In this document: positions 8,352 to 16,339 of the stretch, one piece after another | Layout of the letters: every line of letters starts with the position of its first letter | How positions within the stretch are numbered: position 1 is the stretch's first letter | Origin: Rhizobiaceae bacterium CPCC 101076 | GTDB lineage: Bacteria; Pseudomonadota; Alphaproteobacteria; Rhizobiales; Methylopilaceae | Assembly: GCA_003347645.1 (NCBI GenBank) | Contig: QDFX01000018.1 | Location: forward strand, 1 to 64,000 | Length of the DNA: 64,000 nt | Reading direction: 5' to 3' | Translations under genes and position numbers: made by a program | Notes under the pieces: model-generated | Database searches by the model: none | What the model was told of the DNA's origin: nothing | Seen by the model: only the letters and a program-made list of their open reading frames with translations

Positions 8352-9568
8352 TGCTTGACCTTGCAGTACTGTCCCGTCCCAAGACCCAGTCCGACGTGCT
8401 CGACCTCATCCAGCAGGCCGCCGAACGCAAGGAGCCGGTCGAGGTCGTAGGCCAGGGTTCGCGACGCGGCGTCGGCCATCATGTCGATGCCGCGCATGTG
8501 CTCGATCTGTCCGAACTGTCTGGCGTGATTTCCTATGAGCCGGACGAACTGGTCCTGACCGCCAAGGCCGGCACGTCGCTAGCCGAGATCGAGCGTCTGC
8601 TCGCGGCGGAAAAACAGGAATTGGCCTTCGAGCCGATCGATCACGGCCTGCTGTTCGGCCACCCGGCCGGGCGCGGCACGCTCGGCGGGGTCATCGCCTC
8701 GAATGCGAGCGGACCGCGCCGCTTGAAGGCGGGAGCGGCACGAGACCATGTGCTCGGCGTCCATGCGGTGTCGGGGCGCGGAGAGGCGTTCAAATCGGGC
8801 GGTCGCGTCGTCAAGAACGTCACCGGTTACGACCTGTCCAAGGGCATGGCGGGATCCTGGGGAACGCTCGCCGTCATCACGGAGATCTCCGTGAAGGTCC
8901 TGCCGCGCGCCGAAACCTCGGCGACGATCGCGATCATGGGACTCGACGACAAAGCGGGCGTGGCCGCGCTCTGCGCGGCGATGGGCTCGGCGGCGGAGAT
9001 TTCGGGTGCGGCACACATCCCGGCCGCCGTTGCAGCCAATCTGCCGGTCGCCGAATTACAGGGCGCCTCCTGCACGCTGATGCGCCTCGAAGGCTTCGAG
9101 CCCTCGGTCGTGTACCGCGCCGGTCGCGTCGCCGAGATGTTCGCCACGGCGGGCGAGATCGTCCGGGTCGATGCGGACGCTTCGGCGAAGCTCTGGCGGT
9201 CGATCCGCGATGTCGAGCCCTTCGCCGGCCTCTCAACTCCGCTCTGGCGCTTCAGCGTCACGCCGATGGAGGCTCCCGCAATCGTGGATGCATTGGCGCG
9301 CCAGTTCGCGTTCCGTCACGTCTACGACTGGTCGGGCGGGCTAATTTGGCTCGAGCCGGTCGACGCGCCGTCGCACGGCCATGCCTCGGTGATCCGCGCC
9401 GCGATCCAGGCGCGCGGCGGCGGTCACGCGACGCTGATCCGCAGCGCAAACGTGACCGAGAACGTGCCCCGCTTCGAGCCGCAGCCTGCCGCTCTCGCGG
9501 GACTTTCTCAGCGCCTCAAGGAAGGCTTCGATCCGCTGAACATCCTCAATCCCGGCCGGATGGGCTGA
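8351..9568 (+). CDS. glcE: Glycolate oxidase FAD subunit GlcE
   Basis: The second flavin-binding subunit of the glycolate oxidase complex, 405 residues. It shares the FAD-PCMH fold with GlcD but is shorter. GHPAGRGTLGGVIASNASGP and GRVVKNVTGYDLSKGMAGS are the recognisable GlcE segments near residues 100-165. The ATG at 8351 overlaps the glcD stop, and the upstream open frame to 8108 lies inside glcD. The stop is three bases before the glcF ATG, so the three subunits are co-translated. Confidence 0.94.
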   Translation: MLDLAVLSRPKTQSDVLDLIQQAAERKEPVEVVGQGSRRGVGHHVDAAHVLDLSELSGVISYEPDELVLTAKAGTSLAEIERLLAAEKQELAFEPIDHGLLFGHPAGRGTLGGVIASNASGPRRLKAGAARDHVLGVHAVSGRGEAFKSGGRVVKNVTGYDLSKGMAGSWGTLAVITEISVKVLPRAETSATIAIMGLDDKAGVAALCAAMGSAAEISGAAHIPAAVAANLPVAELQGASCTLMRLEGFEPSVVYRAGRVAEMFATAGEIVRVDADASAKLWRSIRDVEPFAGLSTPLWRFSVTPMEAPAIVDALARQFAFRHVYDWSGGLIWLEPVDAPSHGHASVIRAAIQARGGGHATLIRSANVTENVPRFEPQPAALAGLSQRLKEGFDPLNILNPGRMG

Positions 9569-9571
9569 ACC

Positions 9572-10894
9572 ATGCAGACCCATTTCACCCTGGCCCAGCT
9601 CGCCGATCCCGACGTCAAGGAAGCCGAGCGCATCATCCGGAAATGCGTGCATTGCGGGTTCTGCCTCGCTACGTGCCCGACCTATCTCGAACTCGGCAAC
9701 GAGCTCGATAGCCCGCGCGGCCGCATCTACCTGATCAAGGACATGCTGGAGCACGACAAGCCCGCGTCCGCCGAGGTCACGCTTCATATCGACCGCTGCC
9801 TGTCGTGCCTGTCCTGCGCGACGACCTGCCCGTCTGGCGTCGACTACATGCACCTCGTCGACCGCGCGCGCGTCCACATCGAAAACACGTACAAACGGCC
9901 CTTCGCCGACCGGCTGGTGCGCGACGTGCTGGCATTGGTGCTGCCCTATCCCGGCCGCTTCCGCATGGCGCTCGCGGCCGCCAGGATCGCCCGGCCGCTG
10001 GCGCCGCTGTTCGACGCGATGGGCGGGCCGTTCCGGCGGCTGGCGGCGATGCTGCGGCTGTCGTCGGGGCCGAAGCGAGCGCCGCTCGCCAGCAAGCCGA
10101 TCGTGCTGCCGGCGGTGCCGAAAGCGCGCGTCGCGATCCTGCAGGGCTGCGCGCAATCGGTGCTCGATCCCGGCATCAACCAGGCGACCGAACGCCTGCT
10201 CGCCCGGCTCGGCGTCGAGGTCGTCGCCATCCCGGATGAAGGCTGCTGCGGCGCGCTCACCCACCATATGGGCCGGGACGATTCCGCGCGTGCCTTCGCC
10301 CGCAGGAACATCGACGCCTGGACCCGCGAGATCGATGGCAAGGGCCTCGACGCTATCCTGATCACGACGTCGGGCTGCGGCACGGTGGTGAAGGATTACG
10401 GCCATCTGTTCGCGGACGATCTGACCTATGCCGGCAGAGCGAAGGAGATCGCGCGGCGCGCAAAGGACATCTCCGAGTTCCTGGCGACGCTCGACCTCCC
10501 GACGAAGCCCTCGACCGGCCTCGCGGTCGCCTATCATTCGGCCTGTTCGCTGCAGCACGGCCAGCGCGTCATCGCCCAGCCTCGCCAGCTGCTGGAGAAG
10601 GCTGGCTTTGCGCTGAACGAGATTCCGGAAGGCCATATCTGCTGCGGCTCGGCCGGTACCTACAACATCCTTCACCCGGACATCGCCGACCGTCTGCGCG
10701 ACCGGAAGCTGAAGAACATCGCCAAGACCGGCGCGCCGATCATCGTCACCGGCAATATCGGCTGCATCACCCAGCTCGCATCCGGCACCGAAACTCCGGT
10801 CCTCCATCTGGTCGAACTTCTCGACTGGGCGTACGGAGGTCCGCGTCCGACGCAGCTCGCGCCGGAGACCACCGAAACGAGGACGACGACGTGA
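9572..10894 (+). CDS. glcF: Glycolate oxidase iron-sulfur subunit GlcF
   Basis: A 440-residue electron-transfer subunit that passes electrons from the flavin subunits towards quinone. Two 4Fe-4S motifs are visible: C25-x2-C28-x2-C31-x3-C35-P and C76-x2-C79-x2-C82-x3-C86-P. Two C-terminal cysteine-rich CCG-type domains follow (GCCGALTHHMGRDD and HICCGSAGTYN), as in GlcF and heterodisulfide-reductase-like proteins. Its TGA overlaps the GTG start of the next gene. Confidence 0.95.
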   Translation: MQTHFTLAQLADPDVKEAERIIRKCVHCGFCLATCPTYLELGNELDSPRGRIYLIKDMLEHDKPASAEVTLHIDRCLSCLSCATTCPSGVDYMHLVDRARVHIENTYKRPFADRLVRDVLALVLPYPGRFRMALAAARIARPLAPLFDAMGGPFRRLAAMLRLSSGPKRAPLASKPIVLPAVPKARVAILQGCAQSVLDPGINQATERLLARLGVEVVAIPDEGCCGALTHHMGRDDSARAFARRNIDAWTREIDGKGLDAILITTSGCGTVVKDYGHLFADDLTYAGRAKEIARRAKDISEFLATLDLPTKPSTGLAVAYHSACSLQHGQRVIAQPRQLLEKAGFALNEIPEGHICCGSAGTYNILHPDIADRLRDRKLKNIAKTGAPIIVTGNIGCITQLASGTETPVLHLVELLDWAYGGPRPTQLAPETTETRTTT

Positions 10895-11325
10895 CCCTGA
10901 CGCTGCAACAGACCCAGACCATCCTCTCGGCCGCGCTCGACCACGCCAAGCAGACCGATATGAAGCCTGTCTCGATCGTCGTGCTCGACGCGCGCGGCGC
11001 GCTGAAAGGTGCGATCTCGATGGACGGTACCAGCCTCAAGCGCGCCTCGATCGCGACCGGCAAGGCGAACGGCGCGATCTCGCTCGGCATGGGCTCGCGC
11101 TCGCTGTTCAAGCGCGCGAAGGAGCAGGCCTTCTTCATCGCCGCCGCCACCGAGGCGATCGGCGGCTCGCTGGTCCCGGTTCCGGGCGGCGTCCTGATCC
11201 GCGATGGCGCCGGCGAAATCCTCGGCGCTGTGGGCATTTCGGGTTGCACCTCGGAGAACGACGAAGCCGCCGCGATGGCGGGCATCAAGGCTGCAGGCCT
11301 CAACAGCGATCCCGGACAGGACTGA
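10891..11325 (+). CDS. GlcG/HbpS family protein
   Basis: A 144-residue protein of the GlcG/HbpS (DUF336, haem-binding) family, shown by the conserved pattern KTGNA-like IATGKANGAISLGM, GGSLVPVPGGVLIRD and GAVGISG. It starts with GTG at 10891 in a GTGA overlap with glcF. The family is often encoded in glycolate operons with unsettled function. Haem or substrate sensing has been shown only for some homologues. It resembles E. coli GlcG in size and context. Confidence 0.85.
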   Translation: MTLTLQQTQTILSAALDHAKQTDMKPVSIVVLDARGALKGAISMDGTSLKRASIATGKANGAISLGMGSRSLFKRAKEQAFFIAAATEAIGGSLVPVPGGVLIRDGAGEILGAVGISGCTSENDEAAAMAGIKAAGLNSDPGQD

Positions 11326-11330
11326 ACGAC

Positions 11331-12491
11331 ATGGCCGCAGTCACGACCGTCGCCGATCTTCGGGCGATCGCAAGACGGCGCATTCCGCGCGCGATCTTCG
11401 ACTATGCCGACTGCGGCTCCTACAACGAGACGACCTTGCGCGCGAACAAGGCCGATCTCGACGCGATCGGCCTGCGCCAGCGTGTCCTGATCGACGTCTC
11501 CGAGCGCAATGTGAAAACGACGCTCGTCGGAGAGGATGCGGTGATGCCGCTCGCGATCGCGCCGACGGGACTGACCGGCCTGTTCCATCGCGACGGCGAG
11601 ATCCAGGGCGCGCTTGCGGCGCAGGAATTCGGCATTCCGTTCTGCCTGTCAACGATGTCGATCTGCTCGATCGAGGATGTCCGCGCGGCCGTCTCGAAGC
11701 CGTTCTGGTTCCAGCTCTACGTCATGCGTGACCGCGGCTTCGCCGCATCGCTGATCGAGCGGGCGAAGGCGGCCGAATGCTCGGCCCTGGTGCTGACGCT
11801 CGATTTGCAGATTCAGGGCCAGCGGCACCGCGACATCAAGAACGGGCTGACCGTTCCGCCCAGGATGACCCTGGCAAACGCCATCGACATCGCAACCAAG
11901 CCGGGCTGGGCAACGAGCGTGCTGCGCGGCAAGCGCCGCAGCTTCGGCAATCTGCAGGATCGCGTCCCCGGAGCCGGCAGCCTGACGACCCTCTCGCAAT
12001 GGATTGCCGGCCAGTTCGACCCGTCACTGTCGTGGAAGGACGTCGAATGGGTGAAGAGCCTCTGGCCGGGCAAGCTCATTCTGAAGGGCATTCTCGACGA
12101 GGAGGACGCGAAGCTCGCGGCCGCCTGCGGCGCGGATGCGATCGTGGTCTCCAACCATGGCGGCCGCCAACTCGACGGCGCCCGTTCCTCGATCAGCGCG
12201 CTGCCCGGCGTGCTTGAGGCCGTGGACGGCCGTGTCGAGGTCCTGTTCGACGGCGGCGTGACTTCCGGCCAGGACGTGCTGAAGGCCGTGGCGCTCGGCG
12301 CGCGTGGCTGTCTCGTCGGCAAGGCCTTCCTCTGGTCGCTGGCGGCCGGCGGGCGCGCGGGTGTCGCACAGATGCTCGACATCATCCGCCGCGAGCTCGA
12401 CGTCTCGATGGCGCTCACCGGGTCGAGCGACATTCACAAGGTCGGCCCGCATTCGCTGACGAGAACGGTGGCGCCAGAGCGTCCGCTCTGA
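11331..12491 (+). CDS. lldD: FMN-dependent L-2-hydroxyacid (L-lactate) dehydrogenase
   Basis: A 386-residue member of the FMN-dependent alpha-hydroxyacid dehydrogenase family (L-lactate dehydrogenase LldD, glycolate oxidase, mandelate dehydrogenase). FDYADCGSYNE at 23-33 is the N-terminal family signature. SNHGGRQLDGA contains the catalytic base His276. FDGGVTSGQDVLKAVALGA is the FMN phosphate-binding segment. It starts five bases after the upstream stop as the fifth gene of the operon. L-lactate is the most likely substrate, but related L-2-hydroxyacids cannot be excluded by eye. Confidence 0.87.
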   Translation: MAAVTTVADLRAIARRRIPRAIFDYADCGSYNETTLRANKADLDAIGLRQRVLIDVSERNVKTTLVGEDAVMPLAIAPTGLTGLFHRDGEIQGALAAQEFGIPFCLSTMSICSIEDVRAAVSKPFWFQLYVMRDRGFAASLIERAKAAECSALVLTLDLQIQGQRHRDIKNGLTVPPRMTLANAIDIATKPGWATSVLRGKRRSFGNLQDRVPGAGSLTTLSQWIAGQFDPSLSWKDVEWVKSLWPGKLILKGILDEEDAKLAAACGADAIVVSNHGGRQLDGARSSISALPGVLEAVDGRVEVLFDGGVTSGQDVLKAVALGARGCLVGKAFLWSLAAGGRAGVAQMLDIIRRELDVSMALTGSSDIHKVGPHSLTRTVAPERPL

Positions 12492-12517
12492 TATCCACCC
12501 CGGCTCCCAAGACATCC

Positions 12518-12537
12518 GCCCGCGCGTTCTCGCGGGC
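12518..12537 (+). terminator. Stem-loop after the glc-lld operon
   Basis: A 7-bp GC stem (12518-12524 with 12531-12537) with a 6-base loop lies between the lldD stop and the next gene. It has no T-tract, so termination is only possible, not shown. Confidence 0.3.
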
Positions 12538-12563
12538 CGCCTCTCAGAATGGAGCCATTCGGC

Positions 12564-13814
12564 ATGGCCGCCTGCGGTCTCGACTTCGGCACGTCCAACA
12601 CGACGCTCGGCACGATCGCGAAGGGCCGCACGGCCCTTCTGGCGCTCGAAGGCAGCGAGGTGACGATCCCCAGCGCGATCTTCTACGAACCGCGCGGCGG
12701 CTCGCGGATCGGTCGCGCGGCGATCGGCGCCTATGTCGAGGGGCTCGACGGCCGACTGATGCGAAGCCTGAAATCGGTGCTCGGCTCCTCGCTCCTGAAC
12801 GAGATCACACAGGTCGGCCGCGAGCGGTTGTCGTTCCGTCAGGTCATCGCCGGGTATATCGGCGCGGTGAAGAAGCGCGCCGAGGCCGCCTGCGGGCATG
12901 AGTTGACGCAGGTCGTGCACGGGCGCCCGGTGCATTTCGTCGACGGCAACGAGGCGGGCGACCGGAAGGCCGAGGAGGCGCTGCGCGAGATCGCGCACGA
13001 GATCGGCTTCAAGGATGTGATCTTTCAGTACGAGCCGATCGCCGCCGCGCTCGATTATGAGCAGCAGATCGACCATGAGGAGATCGCGCTGATCGCCGAT
13101 ATCGGCGGCGGCACGTCGGACTTCTCGATCATCAGGCTCGGCCCAGGTCACGCCAGGCGGGCGGATCGGGCGCAGGACATCCTGGCGAATGACGGCGTGC
13201 GTATCGGCGGCACGGACTTCGACCGCCAGATCAGCCTGCGCCGGATCATGCCGCAGCTCGGCATGGGCAGCCCGATGAAGCGGAAGGATCTCGACGTACC
13301 GTCGAGCTTCTTCCACGACCTCGCGAGCTGGCACTCGATCAATCGCCTCTACGATCCGGCGGTGTTGCGCAGCATCAACGAGGTCCGCCGCGACGCGGCG
13401 AAGCCCGAACTGATCGACCGGCTGGTGAAGACCGTGGAAGAGCGGCGCGGCCATGCTCTTGCGGGCGCCGTGGAAGCGGCCAAGATCGGGTTGAGCGACG
13501 TGCCGGAGACGACAATCCCGCTCGACTGGCTGGAACGCGACCTTGAGGTCTCGTTCGGACGGCACGATCTTGCGGGCGATACCGCCGATCTGGCGGATCG
13601 TATCGCGGCGCGGATTGGGAAATGCCTGGCACAGGCCGGAATCAACGCAAAGGCAGTCGACGCGGTCTTCCTGACCGGCGGCTCGACCAAGCTGACTCAT
13701 GTTCGCGAGGCTATCGCCGCTTCGCTGCCAGATGCCCGAGCGGTCACCGGCGACAGCTTCGGTTCGGTCGGCCTCGGCCTGACCATCGACGCGAAGCGCC
13801 GCTTCGGTCACTGA
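12564..13814 (+). CDS. Hsp70-like (YegD-type) ATPase-domain protein
   Basis: A 416-residue actin/Hsp70-fold protein with only the nucleotide-binding domain. The phosphate-1 loop is CGLDFGTSNTTLG at the N-terminus, phosphate-2 is IADIGGGTSDFS and the adenosine motif is VFLTGGSTKLTHVREAI. No substrate-binding domain follows, as in E. coli YegD, so it is not a normal DnaK. GGAG nine bases before the ATG at 12564 favours that start. An in-frame ATG at 12549 has no ribosome site. The cellular role is not known. Confidence 0.85.
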   Translation: MAACGLDFGTSNTTLGTIAKGRTALLALEGSEVTIPSAIFYEPRGGSRIGRAAIGAYVEGLDGRLMRSLKSVLGSSLLNEITQVGRERLSFRQVIAGYIGAVKKRAEAACGHELTQVVHGRPVHFVDGNEAGDRKAEEALREIAHEIGFKDVIFQYEPIAAALDYEQQIDHEEIALIADIGGGTSDFSIIRLGPGHARRADRAQDILANDGVRIGGTDFDRQISLRRIMPQLGMGSPMKRKDLDVPSSFFHDLASWHSINRLYDPAVLRSINEVRRDAAKPELIDRLVKTVEERRGHALAGAVEAAKIGLSDVPETTIPLDWLERDLEVSFGRHDLAGDTADLADRIAARIGKCLAQAGINAKAVDAVFLTGGSTKLTHVREAIAASLPDARAVTGDSFGSVGLGLTIDAKRRFGH

Positions 13815-13872
13815 CCCGCGAAATTCTCAGGGCAGCCGCGCGCTACACGCATAAGATGCGTCGGAAACACAA

Positions 13873-13894
13873 AGAGCGGCCTCGCGGCCGCTCT
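13873..13894 (-). terminator. Intrinsic terminator of the DUF1127-like gene
   Basis: A 9-bp GC-rich stem with a TCGC loop (13873-13894). Read on the minus strand it is followed by a T-rich run (TTTGTGTTT), so it ends the minus-strand small gene 26 bases after its stop. Confidence 0.7.
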
Positions 13895-13919
13895 CGAGCG
13901 TACTAGATGTTTGCTTGGA

Positions 13920-14057
13920 TCAGCCGCGGACGAAAGCCGAAGCCGGGATGCCGAGAATGGCAAGATCCTCAGCGGACGGAGCGCGGTGGTTGCGGGCCGC
14001 ATCAGCAGCGCGACGAGCAGCACCAAACATCTGCAGGACATTGATCAGGTTGTTCAT
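13920..14057 (-). CDS. DUF1127-like small protein
   Basis: A 45-residue Arg/Ala-rich protein ending SAEDLAILGIPASAFVRG. The DLAxLGI element resembles the C-terminal part of DUF1127 proteins, small basic regulators common in Rhizobiales. I chose the ATG at 14057 because GGGGA lies a suitable distance before it. An ATG at 14072 in the same frame is an alternative. A terminator follows, and two palindromes lie upstream at 14121-14154. Function is not assigned. The family link rests on this short segment. Confidence 0.6.
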   Translation of the reverse strand: MNNLINVLQMFGAARRAADAARNHRAPSAEDLAILGIPASAFVRG

Positions 14058-14120
14058 GGCTTCATTCCCCATTTCTGTTGGGCACAATATGAGGGATGAG
14101 CACACGTTTGAGGAGTGTTT

Positions 14121-14154
14121 TGGTATACCACCGGCCATGCGTATGACGCATGGC
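14121..14154. promoter_or_regulatory. Two adjacent palindromes upstream of the DUF1127-like gene
   Basis: TGGTATACCA (14121-14130) is a perfect 10-base palindrome. Three bases later there is a 9-bp perfect inverted repeat, GCCATGCGT/ACGCATGGC, around ATG (14134-14154). They lie 64-97 bases before the small gene. The first resembles GntR-family half-site pairs (TGGT..ACCA). No regulator is identified. Confidence 0.4.
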
Positions 14155-14222
14155 TAGCCGATCTAGCTATGCGCAGAATTAAATTCTTGTTAACCAAAAC
14201 TGCATGGCTCGGGCCGCCCACC

Positions 14223-14972
14223 TCAGCGTTTGAGCGCCTTCTCGACGGCGGCCGCAAGAGTAGTCGACGGAACGGCAACCGAGGGTACCGTTTCCTGACT
14301 GGAACTTGCGACGAGGACGCCGACGATCTCCGGCTCTCCGCCGGCGAAGGACAGGAGGGCGGAGCCCGATTCCCCGTGGACCGAACTGCAACTGTGCAGC
14401 AGTAACGGAACAGGCTGCGACACGGGCCGGACGGAGCAATCCCGCTGCACGGTCAGCACGTGCGAGCGATCGCCACGATAGCTCGCCCTGACGATGCCGG
14501 TCGTCTCGACCGACGCCTCGGTTCGAACCCTGATCGGCTTGAGGTCCATGGGCTTGGCAAGCTCGATCACCGCCCAGTCCTGCGCGAGCGAGGCGGGTTT
14601 GGGTGGATCGGTCCGGACGAAGCCGTCCGGCTTCTCGTATGAGGACGCCACGGAATGGGCCCTATACTGGCCCTGCGCATAGCCCGCCACGAAATGGACC
14701 GACGAGGGATGCACCCAGACCCCTCGCGTCGGATTGAAGAGGCAGTGGGCGGCCGTCAGGACATGACGGGGACCGATCAGGGCGCCGGTGCACTGGCTCC
14801 TGCGACCGGCTCCGGTGATGACATTGACCCTCCCTATCGAGGAAAAGGGCCATGCCGCAGGATCGGGCGCGGCTTCCTGTCCGGACGCCGGCAAGGCGGC
14901 CGTGAGGAAGAGGGCGGCGCTTCCGGCAATCAGGAAACCACGCAAAACCGAGAAGGACGAGCGGTTAATCAA
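14223..14972 (-). CDS. Secreted trypsin-like serine protease
   Basis: A 249-residue exported protease. A Sec signal peptide occupies about residues 1-32 (hydrophobic core LIAGSAALFLTAAL, then PASGQ). The chymotrypsin-fold triad is visible: His76 in LTAAHC, Asp132 in QDWAVIEL and Ser202 in HGESGSAL. Four cysteines (61, 77, 179, 195) could form two disulfides. The GESGS nucleophile motif and compact size recall V8-like glutamyl endopeptidases and other bacterial trypsin-like enzymes. The substrate is unknown. Confidence 0.85.
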   Translation of the reverse strand: MINRSSFSVLRGFLIAGSAALFLTAALPASGQEAAPDPAAWPFSSIGRVNVITGAGRRSQCTGALIGPRHVLTAAHCLFNPTRGVWVHPSSVHFVAGYAQGQYRAHSVASSYEKPDGFVRTDPPKPASLAQDWAVIELAKPMDLKPIRVRTEASVETTGIVRASYRGDRSHVLTVQRDCSVRPVSQPVPLLLHSCSSVHGESGSALLSFAGGEPEIVGVLVASSSQETVPSVAVPSTTLAAAVEKALKR

Positions 14973-15259
14973 AGGTCGCTCCTGATGGGACAGCGATAGC
15001 GATCAAATGCGGGCGACGACACGCAGATGAGGTCCTCTCCCGGAGGCACGGCCAAGCGACGTCCCCGAACTCACCGAGTCTACCAAAGAGCGGCAGAGGA
15101 TTCGTTTTAGTCAGCACAGCGATCTTCACATCAGGATCCGGCGCGTTTTCCCATCGCAGAGCCCATACAAGGGTCGAGCTGATGGCTGCTTCGCGGCAAG
15201 AGACACGGGGTTTCGTTGTCGTCGCGATACGCCTGCAAAATGATGCTCAGGAGCTTTTC

Positions 15260-16225
15260 ATGGATCGCAGGCATTTCCTTTTCGCCGGCGCGACATTCGC
15301 CGCGAGTACGACGCTGTTTCGCAACGTCGCTGCTGAGGGTTCACTGTCGGGAAACTTCAATGGTGTCGCGGTTTACGATGAGACACCGCAAGGACGGATC
15401 ATTGTCGTCGATTCGCTCAGCTATCTGACGCGGCGACCGGATCTCATGGGGTCCCTGCGTGTATCCCAGAAGGATGTCGTGGTTGGCTGCTCGTTCGCTG
15501 GCTTGCAGACGTTTTCCGACCCATTGGCCCTCGGTCCACGCGCGCTGATCGCCCACGCTGCCGGCGTCGGCAAAGACAATGCCGGCATTGCCGGCCTTCC
15601 GATGGCGCAGGAGCTGGGTGTGGCCGCCGCTGCCTGCCTGACCCTGTCGGCCCGCATGTCTGACGGGCGGTCCCTGTTTCTCGACGGCATCATCGGACAT
15701 CTGAACGAGGCGGCGGGAGCTGCGGGCGTCCACGAAAACATGACCGTAAGGGACGCGGCCTACGCCTTGTTGGCCGCTCCAGAAGGGCAAGTCCGCAAAA
15801 TCGATAGCGGCGCCGGATCGCATACGAGCGGCAAGATCACGACCTTGCTCGAAACAAAAGCAGGCGGGATTTACGCCGCCTGGTTCATAGCGCTGATCAA
15901 GGACCGCCGCCCGAATGACGTCTTCGTAACAGCCACCCACTGCGGTGAAACCATGGCGCGATACACGCTTGCGGTTCGGCCGAAAGGCATCATCGCCAAC
16001 GATGCGGGGCTCAGCAAAGACCGTTCGGGCGTGATCGGCCTCACTATGCTGGAACGCGAGGGCATTCCAGCGGCGGCAGTCGCGGCGCTATCCGCGCGAA
16101 TTGGCGACGAACTCAGCTCCTACAATGACGGAATCATCTCCGAGGTGAATGCGCCAGCGACGCGGAAGGGTGTGCGGCCAGGAATGGCCTGCAAGGACGC
16201 CGCGCGTATTCTGCTCGAAGCATAG
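15260..16225 (+). CDS. Tat-exported protein with a duplicated domain of unknown function
   Basis: A 321-residue protein. I chose the ATG at 15260 because CAGGAG lies six bases before it and the protein then begins MDRRHFLFAGATFAAS, a twin-arginine leader. The frame is open to 15182. The mature part holds two copies of one domain of about 100 residues, at 72-171 and 220-319. Shared landmarks are D-x-x-V near the start, the D-(N/R)-(A/S)-G-(I/V)-x-G-L segment, LSAR(M/I), (D/N)DG-like before II, and a closing D-A-A. I do not recognise the family, and no enzyme motif is evident. A terminator hairpin follows. Confidence 0.72.
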   Translation: MDRRHFLFAGATFAASTTLFRNVAAEGSLSGNFNGVAVYDETPQGRIIVVDSLSYLTRRPDLMGSLRVSQKDVVVGCSFAGLQTFSDPLALGPRALIAHAAGVGKDNAGIAGLPMAQELGVAAAACLTLSARMSDGRSLFLDGIIGHLNEAAGAAGVHENMTVRDAAYALLAAPEGQVRKIDSGAGSHTSGKITTLLETKAGGIYAAWFIALIKDRRPNDVFVTATHCGETMARYTLAVRPKGIIANDAGLSKDRSGVIGLTMLEREGIPAAAVAALSARIGDELSSYNDGIISEVNAPATRKGVRPGMACKDAARILLEA

Positions 16226-16271
16226 ACGAGCGTGCCGGCGAGCTCTGGGAACTCCCAACCCTGAAAGCAAA

Positions 16272-16303
16272 CCCCGGCATCATTGCGATACCGGGGCCTT
16301 TTG
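16272..16303. terminator. Bidirectional terminator between the duplicated-domain gene and nrdB
   Basis: A stem CCCCGGcATC/GATaCCGGGG with one mismatch and a 5-base loop, followed on the plus strand by CCTTTTG. Read from the minus strand it is followed by TTTGCTTT. It separates two convergent genes. Confidence 0.65.
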
Positions 16304-16339
16304 TCGAAGTGACGAGTACCGCGCCTTGGCGGACCGGAA

